A model generated the notes under the pieces. It searched no databases and was not told where the DNA came from. It worked only from the letters and a program-made list of their open reading frames with translations. The position numbers were made by a program, and so were the translations under genes. Below are positions 1-5,864 of a stretch of DNA of 6,086 bases, in pieces. The stretch covers positions 1-6,086 of the forward strand of contig CAAGRO010000234.1 in assembly GCA_900772695.1 (NCBI GenBank), written 5' to 3'. Every line of letters begins with the position of its first letter. Within the stretch, counting starts at the first letter, position 1. This DNA comes from an uncultured Oribacterium sp. (GTDB lineage: Bacteria; Bacillota; Clostridia; Lachnospirales; Lachnospiraceae).

Positions 1-190
1 GAAAGATACCCATCGCAGACGTCAGCGTACCGTCCAGATCGGTATCAGCATGCTCGACAGCGTCGACTCCCAGTCGATCACCCTGATGATCGCCGGCGTC
101 GTGATGATCATCATCCCGTCGATCTCGATCTTCATCATCGGCCAGAAGCAGCTCATCCGCGGCATGTTCAGCGGAGCAGTTAAGGGTTAG
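1..190 (+). CDS. ugpE: Carbohydrate / glycerol-3-phosphate ABC importer permease, C-terminal end (UgpE/MalG type), partial
   Basis: Only the last 62 codons are present, read from position 2 to a TAG at 188-190; the gene begins upstream of the window. The visible part has a hydrophilic stretch, then one transmembrane helix (about fragment residues 26-47, from ITLMIAGVV to SIFIIG, with the Pro typical of the last helix). It ends in the tail QKQLIRGMFSGAVKG. A terminal F..xQ(K/R)xLIxGMxxGAVKG is the hallmark C-terminus of MalG/UgpE-type inner-membrane subunits of CUT1 importers. Such permeases pair with a second permease (UgpA type) and an ATPase to form the membrane channel. Family membership is clear from the tail. 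The glycerol-3-phosphate assignment is inferred from the UgpB-like and UgpQ-like genes downstream. The gene symbol is therefore tentative; a sugar permease cannot be excluded from this fragment alone. Confidence 0.82.
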   Translation, partial: KDTHRRRQRTVQIGISMLDSVDSQSITLMIAGVVMIIIPSISIFIIGQKQLIRGMFSGAVKG

Positions 191-196
191 CAAGGA

Positions 197-236
197 GACG
201 ATGCCATTTGAATACGCCTTCGGCGAAGGCATCGTC
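197..236 (+). repeat. Stem-loop just after the permease gene
   Basis: GACGATGCC (197-205) pairs perfectly with GGCATCGTC (228-236). Inside it, CGCC (215-218) pairs with GGCG (222-225) around a TTC loop. It starts seven bases after the permease stop. No T-tract follows directly, so it is more likely a transcript-stabilising or attenuating structure than a full terminator. A weak terminator is possible, because GATTTT follows at 241-246. Confidence 0.6.
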
Positions 237-242
237 GCTTGA

Positions 243-264
243 TTTTGCCACCTTCGTGGCAAAA
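243..264 (+). repeat. Perfect 9-bp stem-loop with CTTC loop
   Basis: TTTTGCCAC (243-251) and GTGGCAAAA (256-264) form a perfect stem around CTTC. The T-run is on the 5' arm and the A-run on the 3' arm, the opposite polarity of an intrinsic terminator, and the element reads the same way on either strand. It is therefore not a terminator in either direction. It may act as an RNA structure between ugpE and ugpB. Function unknown. Confidence 0.6.
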
Positions 265-285
265 CGGCCTCGCCGCCCGGGGGCA

Positions 286-325
286 TCCATGCGCCGCTCC
301 GTACTGCGGACGGCCCTCTCATGGA
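286..325 (+). repeat. Imperfect stem-loop in the ugpE-ugpB gap
   Basis: TCCATG (286-291) pairs with CATGGA (320-325). Nested inside, GCCG-c-TCCG (293-301) pairs with CGGACGGC (307-314) around a TACTG loop. It is the third consecutive hairpin in this gap. The stretch 301-318 also resembles part of the hairpin after ugpQ (2645-2664). No T-tract follows. Role unknown. Confidence 0.45.
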
Positions 326-327
326 CT

Positions 328-360
328 TTGATAGAAACGGGACCGTCCCGATTCTATATA
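328..360 (+). promoter_or_regulatory. Possible promoter overlaid by a 27-bp palindrome, upstream of ugpB
   Basis: TTGATA (328-333) matches the -35 consensus at five of six positions. AT-rich TCTATA/TATATA (353-360) could serve as the -10, but the spacing (19-21 bp) is long, so the promoter call is weak. The same stretch holds a near-perfect palindrome: ATAGAA (331-336) with TTCTAT (352-357), and CGGGA (338-342) with TCCCG (346-350), broken by one A/A mismatch and a CCG centre. It could be a repressor operator over the promoter or an RNA hairpin in the leader of the binding-protein message. Neither can be decided here. Confidence 0.35.
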
Positions 361-364
361 TCAC

Positions 365-393
365 ATTACGTAATCCGACGATTACGGAGGAGG
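365..393 (+). promoter_or_regulatory. Small inverted repeats and strong ribosome binding site before ugpB
   Basis: AGGAGG at 388-393 (within GGAGGAGG, 386-393) lies four bases before the ATG at 398 and is a strong Shine-Dalgarno that fixes the ugpB start. Just upstream, CGTAATC (369-375) and GATTACG (380-386) can form a 7-bp hairpin whose last base touches the Shine-Dalgarno. A 10-bp palindrome ATTACGTAAT (365-374) overlaps its first arm. This could tune translation, but may be coincidental. Confidence 0.5.
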
Positions 394-397
394 AAAA

Positions 398-1855
398 ATG
401 AAAAAGAGAGCATTATCCTTAGTGCTTGCAACATCCATGACCGCTGCTATGATGGCCGGCTGTGGAAACGGAACACCAGCCGCGACGGCTGCGGCATCAG
501 CGACGACGGCGGCCAATGCAGGCGACCAGAGCACAGCCGCTGAGACCGCTGCACAGAGCGAGGCGGAGACCACCGCGGCAGCCGCAGCGGCAAGCGTTGA
601 CATGGCCGACGCGAAGGACGTAAGCGGAACCACCATCACCTTCTGGCACTCCATGGGCGGTGTCAATGGACAGGCGATCGATACCCTCGTAAAGAAGTTC
701 AACGACGAAAATGAGTACGGCATCACCGTAGATGCACAGTACCAGGGCTCCTATGATGATTCCCTCAACAAGCTGAAGAGCGCACAGATGGGCAACATGG
801 GCGCAGACCTCGTACAGGTGTATGAGATCGGTACCCGCTTCATGATCGAGTCCGGCTGGATCGTACCGATGCAGGGCATGGTCGATGCTGATCAGTATGA
901 CGTATCTGCCATCGAGCCGAACCTCGCTGCATACTACACCATCGACAACCAGCTTTACTCCATGCCGTTCAACTCCTCGACCCCGATCATGTACTACAAC
1001 AAGGATATGTTCGACAAGGCCGGCATCACGGAGATCCCGGACAGCCTCGAGGCGATCGACCAGATCGGTGAGCAGCTGACCACGAAGGGCGGCGCAGCAG
1101 AAGCGATGTCCCTCGGTATCTACGGCTGGTTCTTCGAGCAGTTTATCGGCAAGCAGGGGCTCGAGTATGCAGACAACGGCAATGGCCGTGACGCAGCAGC
1201 TACTGCCGTTGCCTTCGATCAGAACGGCGCGGCGAAGAACATCCTCACCGAGTGGCAGAAGCTGAACCAGGATGGCTACGCACCGATCGTCGGCAAGGGC
1301 GGCGATTCCGGACTCGCCGATTTCTCTGCCGGCAAGTCGGCCATCACCCTCGGCTCCACGGCATCGCTGAAGCAGATCCTTCAGGATGTCAACGGCAAGT
1401 TCGAGGTCGGTACCGCGTACTTCCCGAAGATCAAGTCCAGCGATGAGGGCGGCGTCTCCATCGGTGGTGCATCCCTCTGGGCACTCGATAACCAGGACCC
1501 GAAGAAGCTTCGTGCGACCTGGGAGTTCGTGAAGTTCCTGATCTCTCCGGAGTCGCAGGCGTACTGGAACGAGCAGACCGGTTACTTCCCGGTGACCACG
1601 AAGGCACAGGACGAGCAGGTATTCAAGGACAACATCGCGAAGTATCCGCAGTTTGAGACCGCGATTGACCAGCTTCATGATTCTTCACCGAAGTACTGTG
1701 GCGCACTCTTAAGCGTCTTCCCGGAGGCACGTGCAACCGTCGAGTCCGAGATCGAGGCGATGCTGAACGGCAAGGAGGATGTGGACACCGCGGTCAAGAA
1801 CATGGCCGAGAAGATCAACAAGTCCATCACCGAATACAATTTAGTAAATGGTTAA
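398..1855 (+). CDS. ugpB: UgpB-like extracellular solute-binding lipoprotein of a glycerol-3-phosphate-type ABC importer
   Basis: This 485-residue protein is predicted to sit outside the membrane on a lipid anchor and deliver substrate to the UgpE-type permease encoded before it. It starts with a lipoprotein signal peptide: MKKR, a hydrophobic core, and a lipobox MAGC with the lipidated Cys at residue 22. A low-complexity Ala/Thr/Ser/Glu linker follows (about 26-68). The family 1 binding fold then begins. From memory it resembles E. coli UgpB at several points: FWHSM (82-86), Y.G.Y after the FN..N segment, PFNSSTP (190-196) followed by IMYYNKD, GGASLW (356-361), TGYFP with Tyr396, and Arg445 in the late P.AR motif. 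By my alignment Tyr396 and Arg445 match UgpB ligand residues Tyr345 and Arg397. It is longer than E. coli UgpB mainly because of the linker. Tandem stops (TAATAA) end it 14 bp before the next gene. Substrate could be glycerol-3-phosphate, glycerophosphodiesters or a sugar; the ugpQ-like neighbour favours the first two. Confidence 0.88.
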   Translation: MKKRALSLVLATSMTAAMMAGCGNGTPAATAAASATTAANAGDQSTAAETAAQSEAETTAAAAAASVDMADAKDVSGTTITFWHSMGGVNGQAIDTLVKKFNDENEYGITVDAQYQGSYDDSLNKLKSAQMGNMGADLVQVYEIGTRFMIESGWIVPMQGMVDADQYDVSAIEPNLAAYYTIDNQLYSMPFNSSTPIMYYNKDMFDKAGITEIPDSLEAIDQIGEQLTTKGGAAEAMSLGIYGWFFEQFIGKQGLEYADNGNGRDAAATAVAFDQNGAAKNILTEWQKLNQDGYAPIVGKGGDSGLADFSAGKSAITLGSTASLKQILQDVNGKFEVGTAYFPKIKSSDEGGVSIGGASLWALDNQDPKKLRATWEFVKFLISPESQAYWNEQTGYFPVTTKAQDEQVFKDNIAKYPQFETAIDQLHDSSPKYCGALLSVFPEARATVESEIEAMLNGKEDVDTAVKNMAEKINKSITEYNLVNG

Positions 1856-1869
1856 TAAGAGGCAGAAAA

Positions 1870-2604
1870 GTGAGTAAGACAGAAGTTTTCGCACACAGAG
1901 GCGCGAGTGGCTATGCGCCGGAGAACACACTCGACGCATTCCTGCTCGCCATCGAGCAGGGCGCGGATGGCATCGAGCTGGACGTACAGCTGTCGAAGGA
2001 CGGCGTTCCGGTGGTCATCCATGATGAAACGGTGGATCGTGTCACCGGGCAGAGCGGCTTCGTAAAGGACTTCACCCTTCACGAGCTGAAGGAGATGGTG
2101 GTCCTCCGGGAGCGCTTCGCGAAGTACCGGGACGCGCACATACCGACCCTGCGTGAGGTGCTCGACGCGGTCAGACCATCGGGTATAGCAGTCAACATTG
2201 AACTGAAAACAGGGATTTACTGGTACCCGGAGATCGAGAAAAAGGTGGCAGCCATCGTGGAGGAGACCGGGATGAAGGATCGCGTGATCTATTCGTCCTT
2301 CAATCACTACAGTGTGCAGAAGCTGAAGTCCCTCGTGCCGGACGCCGAAACCGCCTATCTCTTCAGTGATGTCATCCTGCATGTGGACGATTATGCAGCG
2401 AAGAGCGGAGTGGATGGACTCCACCCGGCCGTATATCACGTGAAGATGGCGGATTTCCTCTCGGAGTACCTCGCAAGCGGCCTCCGGACCCGCGTCTGGA
2501 CCGTCAACGAGCGCGCCGACATGAAGCTCCTCATCGACGCCGGCGTCACCGCCATCATCACGAATTACCCGGACATCGCCATCGACATCCGGGATATGCT
2601 GTAG
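1870..2604 (+). CDS. ugpQ: Glycerophosphodiester phosphodiesterase, cytoplasmic UgpQ type
   Basis: The 244-residue product should hydrolyse glycerophosphodiesters to glycerol-3-phosphate and an alcohol, using a divalent metal and two catalytic histidines in a TIM barrel. The signature residues are all visible: HRG with His9 and Arg10, PENT with Glu18, the metal ligands Glu36 and Asp38 in IELDV, the second catalytic His51 in VIHDET, Glu111 and Lys113 in NIELKTG, and the late VWTVNE and ITNYPD motifs. There is no signal peptide or membrane segment, so it is cytosolic and would act on imported diesters. The start is GTG at 1870, since the homologous region begins only six residues later. The ribosome binding site AGAGG (1858-1862) is modest. 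It follows ugpB by 14 bp, so the two are almost surely co-transcribed. Length is normal for the family and no catalytic residue is missing. Confidence 0.93.
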   Translation: MSKTEVFAHRGASGYAPENTLDAFLLAIEQGADGIELDVQLSKDGVPVVIHDETVDRVTGQSGFVKDFTLHELKEMVVLRERFAKYRDAHIPTLREVLDAVRPSGIAVNIELKTGIYWYPEIEKKVAAIVEETGMKDRVIYSSFNHYSVQKLKSLVPDAETAYLFSDVILHVDDYAAKSGVDGLHPAVYHVKMADFLSEYLASGLRTRVWTVNERADMKLLIDAGVTAIITNYPDIAIDIRDML

Positions 2605-2613
2605 AGCATATAT

Positions 2614-2682
2614 AGAGCCCCGGAGGGCAGTCAGCGGAAACACAGTACTCCGCGGACGGTCCTCCGGGGCTCTGACTGTTTT
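2614..2682 (+). terminator. Long GC-rich stem-loop after ugpQ, probable terminator
   Basis: AGAGCCCCGGAGG (2614-2626) pairs perfectly with CCTCCGGGGCTCT (2661-2673). The stem continues inward with short pairs: GTC (2630-2632) with GAC (2655-2657), and GCGGA (2634-2638) with TCCGC (2649-2653). The loop is about ten bases. A short T-run (TTTT, 2679-2682) lies six bases after the stem, weaker than a textbook U-tract. It begins ten bases after the ugpQ stop, so it most likely ends the ugp message. Its inner part shares a 21-nt stretch with the hairpin at the end of the window. Confidence 0.72.
2632..2652 (+). repeat. Copy 1 of a 21-nt dispersed repeat, inside the ugpQ terminator hairpin
   Basis: These 21 bases recur as the reverse complement at 6049-6069 with one mismatch (G2636). 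The exact shared core is GAAACACAGTACTCCG (2637-2652). Here it forms one inner arm and the loop of the stem-loop; in the other copy it lies on the 3' arm of the long terminal inverted repeat. Confidence 0.7.
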
Positions 2683-2732
2683 ATCAACTGAATTTACATA
2701 AATTTTACATAGCCCAAAGTATGGACTTTACA
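2681..2732 (+). promoter_or_regulatory. Candidate PhoP box (TTTACA repeats) upstream of ppx-ppk
   Basis: TTTACAT occurs at 2693-2699 and again at 2704-2710, exactly 11 bp apart. A further TTTACA lies at 2727-2732, about two helical turns further on, and a degenerate TTATCA at 2681-2686, 12 bp before the first. Repeats of TT(A/C/T)ACA at about 11-bp spacing are the known binding pattern of Bacillus PhoP. The sites lie 41-80 bp upstream of the -10 hexamer of the polyphosphate operon, whose functions fit phosphate control. The repeats are seen; PhoP binding is inferred. Confidence 0.5.
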
Positions 2733-2745
2733 ATTCGACGATATC

Positions 2746-2778
2746 TTTATGTTTGCTGGCCTATGACTGGACTATAAT
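2746..2778 (+). promoter_or_regulatory. Promoter for the ppx-ppk operon
   Basis: TATAAT at 2773-2778 is a perfect -10 hexamer. No good -35 stands at 17 bp: TTGCTG (2753-2758) is only 14 bp away and TTTATG (2746-2751) is 21 bp away. A good -10 with a poor -35 is common at activator-dependent promoters, in keeping with the TTTACA repeats upstream. Transcription should begin near 2785, about 40 bases before the ppx ATG. Confidence 0.6.
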
Positions 2779-2810
2779 TAGAAAAAAGTGAACGGTCGCC
2801 GGAACGGCCA

Positions 2811-2820
2811 GAGAGGGGAG
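2811..2820 (+). promoter_or_regulatory. Ribosome binding site that fixes the ppx start
   Basis: GAGAGGGGAG ends three bases before the ATG at 2824. An in-frame GTG at 2788 would add 12 residues, but it sits almost at the predicted transcription start with no room for a binding site. The added residues are also not part of the family. The ATG at 2824 is therefore the real start. Confidence 0.7.
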
Positions 2821-2823
2821 TAC

Positions 2824-3744
2824 ATGAAACAGGCTATCATTGACATCGGATCGAACTCGATTCGTCTTACACTGTATGAAACGAACGGGCAGGATTTCAA
2901 GATTCTCTTCCGTGAGAAGATCATGGCGGGCCTCGCCGGCTATGTGGAGGATGGCAGACTGAGCGCGGAGGGCATCGAGTGTGCCTGCGCGGGGCTGCTG
3001 AGCTTTCGGACGATTCTGCAGACACTGGATATCGAGGGCGCGCGGGTCTTCGCGACGGCCTCACTTCGAAACATTACGAACACAGCACAGGCGCTCGCCG
3101 TGATTCAGGCGGCGACCGGCTACCAGGTCGAGATCCTGTCCGGCGAGGACGAGGCACTTCTCGGCTACACCGGTGCGATGCGCGAGCTCTTCATGTCGAG
3201 CGGTGCTTTCCTCGACGTCGGCGGTGCGAGCTCGGAGATCGTGACCTTCGACGAGGGAAAGCCGGTGGATTACCAGAGCTTCCCGGTCGGCTCACTCAGC
3301 CTCTACCGGCGCTGCGTGAAGAAGATCCTGCCGGGAGAGAAGTCCCTCGCACGGATCCGGAAAACGATTAAAGAAACGATCTATCTTACGGACGAGCAGC
3401 AGCCACGTCCGCTGCTGGTCTGCGTTGGCGGTACCTCGCGTGCCGTGCTGAAGCTCGCGCGGGTCTACTACCACTGCTCGGAGGACTGCCGCAGCATCAC
3501 CGCAGAGCAGCTCGACGGTCTCTGCGATTTCCTCTGCAGCGGGGATAAGGCCGTGATCGATCTCATCCTGAAGCTCGAACCGGAGCGGATTCATACCCTG
3601 GTACCGGGTATCCTGGTACTGCAGCATATCGCACATTTATTTCAGGCGCAGCAGCTGGTGATCAGCAGGTACGGCGTACGGGAAGGTTACTTATGCAAGA
3701 GAATACTCAGAAACGATACAGATACACCCAGAACAGAGAATTAA
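2824..3744 (+). CDS. ppx: Exopolyphosphatase, Ppx/GppA family
   Basis: This 306-residue cytosolic protein should release orthophosphate from polyphosphate ends, or hydrolyse pppGpp; the two activities cannot be told apart by eye. It has the actin-like two-lobe ATPase fold of the family: the phosphate-1 motif IDIGSNSIRL (about 6-15), a conserved ATASLRN (77-83), the SGEDEA segment with the probable catalytic Glu110 (E. coli Ppx Glu121 by my alignment), the phosphate-2 motif DVGGASSE (131-138), a late VCVGGTSR, and the closing GVREGYL. It is the short form, lacking the extra C-terminal HD-type region of E. coli Ppx. Its last 16 codons overlap the start of ppk, so they form a tail after GVREGYL shaped by two reading frames. 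The overlap implies coupled translation with the polyphosphate-making enzyme. Ppx is favoured over GppA because of the ppk neighbour. Confidence 0.9.
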   Translation: MKQAIIDIGSNSIRLTLYETNGQDFKILFREKIMAGLAGYVEDGRLSAEGIECACAGLLSFRTILQTLDIEGARVFATASLRNITNTAQALAVIQAATGYQVEILSGEDEALLGYTGAMRELFMSSGAFLDVGGASSEIVTFDEGKPVDYQSFPVGSLSLYRRCVKKILPGEKSLARIRKTIKETIYLTDEQQPRPLLVCVGGTSRAVLKLARVYYHCSEDCRSITAEQLDGLCDFLCSGDKAVIDLILKLEPERIHTLVPGILVLQHIAHLFQAQQLVISRYGVREGYLCKRILRNDTDTPRTEN

Positions 3745-5816
3745 GCTGGCTGCGATTTGATCAGCGCGTGCTCGAAGAGGCCGCTGATCCCTCGGTGCCG
3801 GCACTCGAGCGCCTCAAGTTCATCTCGATTTTCTCCAGCAATCTGGATGAGTTTTTCATGGTACGTGTGGGCAGCCTCTTCGACCTCGCGCGCATGACAC
3901 CGGACGACCGCGATAATAAGAGTGGCTGGACGCCGCAGGAGCAGCTTCACCGCATCTATGAGGTGATCCCGGGACTCCTCACGATGAAAAAGCAGATTTA
4001 CAGCGCTGTGATGGAGGAGCTCGGCCGAAACGGCATCCGGGATGTCGAGCTGGAAGATCTGGATGCGAGCGAGCTGAAGCTCGTGAACCACTTCTTCAAG
4101 ACGGAGCTGCTGCCGGTGCTGTCACCGATCCTCATTGGACCGAACCATCCAGTACCGCACCTCACCAACAAGCGGATCTACGGCGCGGCCCTCCTCGAAG
4201 ATAAGAAGGGCCATAAGGCCATCGGTATCGTGCCAATGCCGGAGACCGCCGCTCCGTTCCTGATGCTTTCGGATGGAAAGCGCTACGTGCGTACGGAAAA
4301 TATCCTCCTCCGCTGGCTGCCGACCATGTTTGACGCCTACACCGTGAAGGAGAGCTGTGTGCTGGCCGTCACCCGCAACGCTGACATCAGCTTCGATGAT
4401 GATAAGTTCGACGATAACGAGGCGGATTTCCGCAACCAGATGACGAAGCTCCTGAAGCTCCGTGACCACCTCGCGGTCATGCGTGTCGAGCTGAACACGC
4501 AGATCTCCGGTGAATTCCGAAAGCTGCTGTCCTCTGTCGTCCGTGTGGAAACCCATGAAGTCTTTGTGGATAAGTGTCCGCTCAATATGCGCTACGTCTT
4601 CCGTCTGATCGGGGCACTCCCGAAGGATCTCGCCATGCGCCTCCAGTATCCGGCACATCATCCGCGCTGGGCGGAGGATCTCCGCCGCGATCAGCCGATG
4701 ATTTCGCAGATCCGTCAGCGTGACCGCCTCCTGTTCTACCCGTACGATTCGGTGGATCCGTTCCTGCATCTCCTGAACGAGGCGGCCGAGAACCCGAAGG
4801 TCCTCTCCATCAAGATCACGATCTACCGTATGGCATCTTCCTCGAAGATCGCGCAGGCCCTCTGCCGCGCGGCCGAGAACGGCAAGGAAGTCCTCGTCGT
4901 TATGGAGCTGCGTGCCCGCTTTGATGAGGAGAACAACCTCGAGTGGTCGAAGATGCTCGAGGAGTCCGGCTGCCAGGTCATCTATGGCACCGAGGGCTTC
5001 AAGTGCCACAGCAAGATCTGCCTCATCACGATGCGCAGTCACAACCGGCCGGTCTACCTCACCCAGGTCGGCACCGGCAACTACAACGAGAAGACGAACG
5101 CGATGTACACCGACTTAAGCTTCATGACGGTCGACCAGACCATCGGTGAGGACGCGTCGGCCTTCTTCCGCAACATGCTCGTGAACAAGCTCGATGGCGA
5201 GTATAAGCGACTCCTCGTCTCCCCATACGGGATCAAGCCAATGCTTCTACGGAAGATCGACGAGCAGATCACACGTGGTCGAGACGGATATGTCTGCATC
5301 AAGGCAAACTCTGTCACCGAGCGTGAGGTCATGGATAAGCTCGCAGAAGCCTCCCGCGAAGGTGTCGAGGTGCAGCTCATCATCCGTGGTATCTGCTGCA
5401 TCCTCCCGGGCGTCGCCGGTGAAACCGAGAACGTGCACGTCACCTCCGTCGTCGGCCGCTTCCTCGAGCATGCCCGCATCTACCAGTTCGGACGTGGTGC
5501 CGACGCCGAGATGTACATCGCCTCGGCTGACCTCATGACACGAAACCTGAACCGCCGTGTCGAGATTGCGTGCCCGATACAGGACGAAGAGCTCCGTGCC
5601 GAGCTCCGCTGGATCCTCGACGCCCAGCTCCGTGACAGCGCGAAGGCGAGCCTCGTCCTCCCGGACGGCTCCTACTGCCGGAAGCACAGCGCCGAGCCGT
5701 TCGACTCCCAGGACTACTTCCTGCACACCTCCATGCACAAGCCGGCCGAAGCTGTCGCGGAACCGATCCGCCTCGCAGAACGCCTCCGCGGCCTGCTGGA
5801 CAGATTCAGACGCTAA
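3693..5816 (+). CDS. ppk1: Polyphosphate kinase 1
   Basis: The enzyme polymerises the gamma-phosphate of ATP into long-chain polyphosphate, reversibly, through a phosphohistidine. The 707 residues (E. coli 688) cover all four domains: an N-terminal domain opening with NRELSWLRF, then SSNLDEFFMVRV, whose Asn50 matches the ATP-contacting Asn45 of E. coli; a head domain (about 120-320); and the C1 and C2 domains related to phospholipase D. Key residues are intact. Arg379 (IYRMA) and Arg409 (RARFDE) correspond to E. coli Arg375 and Arg405, His439 (KCHSK) to the phosphorylated His435, and His593 (FLEHARIY) to His592. Residue matches are from memory. The ATG at 3693 is preceded by GGAAGG (3681-3686) at good spacing, and family similarity starts about ten residues in, so the 52-bp overlap with ppx is genuine. 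The gene ends one base before the terminator's A-run. Confidence 0.97.
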   Translation: MQENTQKRYRYTQNRELSWLRFDQRVLEEAADPSVPALERLKFISIFSSNLDEFFMVRVGSLFDLARMTPDDRDNKSGWTPQEQLHRIYEVIPGLLTMKKQIYSAVMEELGRNGIRDVELEDLDASELKLVNHFFKTELLPVLSPILIGPNHPVPHLTNKRIYGAALLEDKKGHKAIGIVPMPETAAPFLMLSDGKRYVRTENILLRWLPTMFDAYTVKESCVLAVTRNADISFDDDKFDDNEADFRNQMTKLLKLRDHLAVMRVELNTQISGEFRKLLSSVVRVETHEVFVDKCPLNMRYVFRLIGALPKDLAMRLQYPAHHPRWAEDLRRDQPMISQIRQRDRLLFYPYDSVDPFLHLLNEAAENPKVLSIKITIYRMASSSKIAQALCRAAENGKEVLVVMELRARFDEENNLEWSKMLEESGCQVIYGTEGFKCHSKICLITMRSHNRPVYLTQVGTGNYNEKTNAMYTDLSFMTVDQTIGEDASAFFRNMLVNKLDGEYKRLLVSPYGIKPMLLRKIDEQITRGRDGYVCIKANSVTEREVMDKLAEASREGVEVQLIIRGICCILPGVAGETENVHVTSVVGRFLEHARIYQFGRGADAEMYIASADLMTRNLNRRVEIACPIQDEELRAELRWILDAQLRDSAKASLVLPDGSYCRKHSAEPFDSQDYFLHTSMHKPAEAVAEPIRLAERLRGLLDRFRR

Positions 5817-5843
5817 AAAAGAGGCCGTAAGGCCTCTTTTTTT
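5815..5843 (+). terminator. Intrinsic terminator of the ppx-ppk operon
   Basis: GAGGCC (5821-5826) and GGCCTC (5831-5836) form a stem around GTAA, followed by seven T (5837-5843). The A-run before the stem (5815-5820) can pair with the T-run and overlaps the last bases of the ppk stop codon. The A-run would also let it work on the opposite strand. Confidence 0.93.
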
Positions 5844-5864
5844 GTCTGGAACGGCAGGGCAGGA

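Noticed and set aside
243..264. Intrinsic terminator between ugpE and ugpB
   Set aside because: The T-run precedes the stem and the A-run follows it on both strands, so no U-tract would follow the hairpin in either transcript.
208..543. 111-residue + strand open frame starting in the ugpE-ugpB gap
   Set aside because: It starts inside the first hairpin and runs out of frame into the ugpB signal peptide and linker. Its composition is Arg-rich and unlike a real protein.
497..1678. 393-residue open frame on the minus strand opposite ugpB
   Set aside because: It lies wholly opposite a gene with a clear family match, has no recognisable motif, and is explained by GC-rich codon use leaving the antisense frame open.
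2788..2823. Upstream GTG start for ppx adding 12 residues
   Set aside because: The GTG lies at about the predicted transcription start with no binding site before it. The ATG at 2824 has one, and family similarity begins there.
4122..5042. 306-residue open frame on the minus strand opposite ppk
   Set aside because: It is antisense to the conserved Ppk1 head and C1 domains and looks low in hydrophobic structure. No family was recognised and no gene context supports it.
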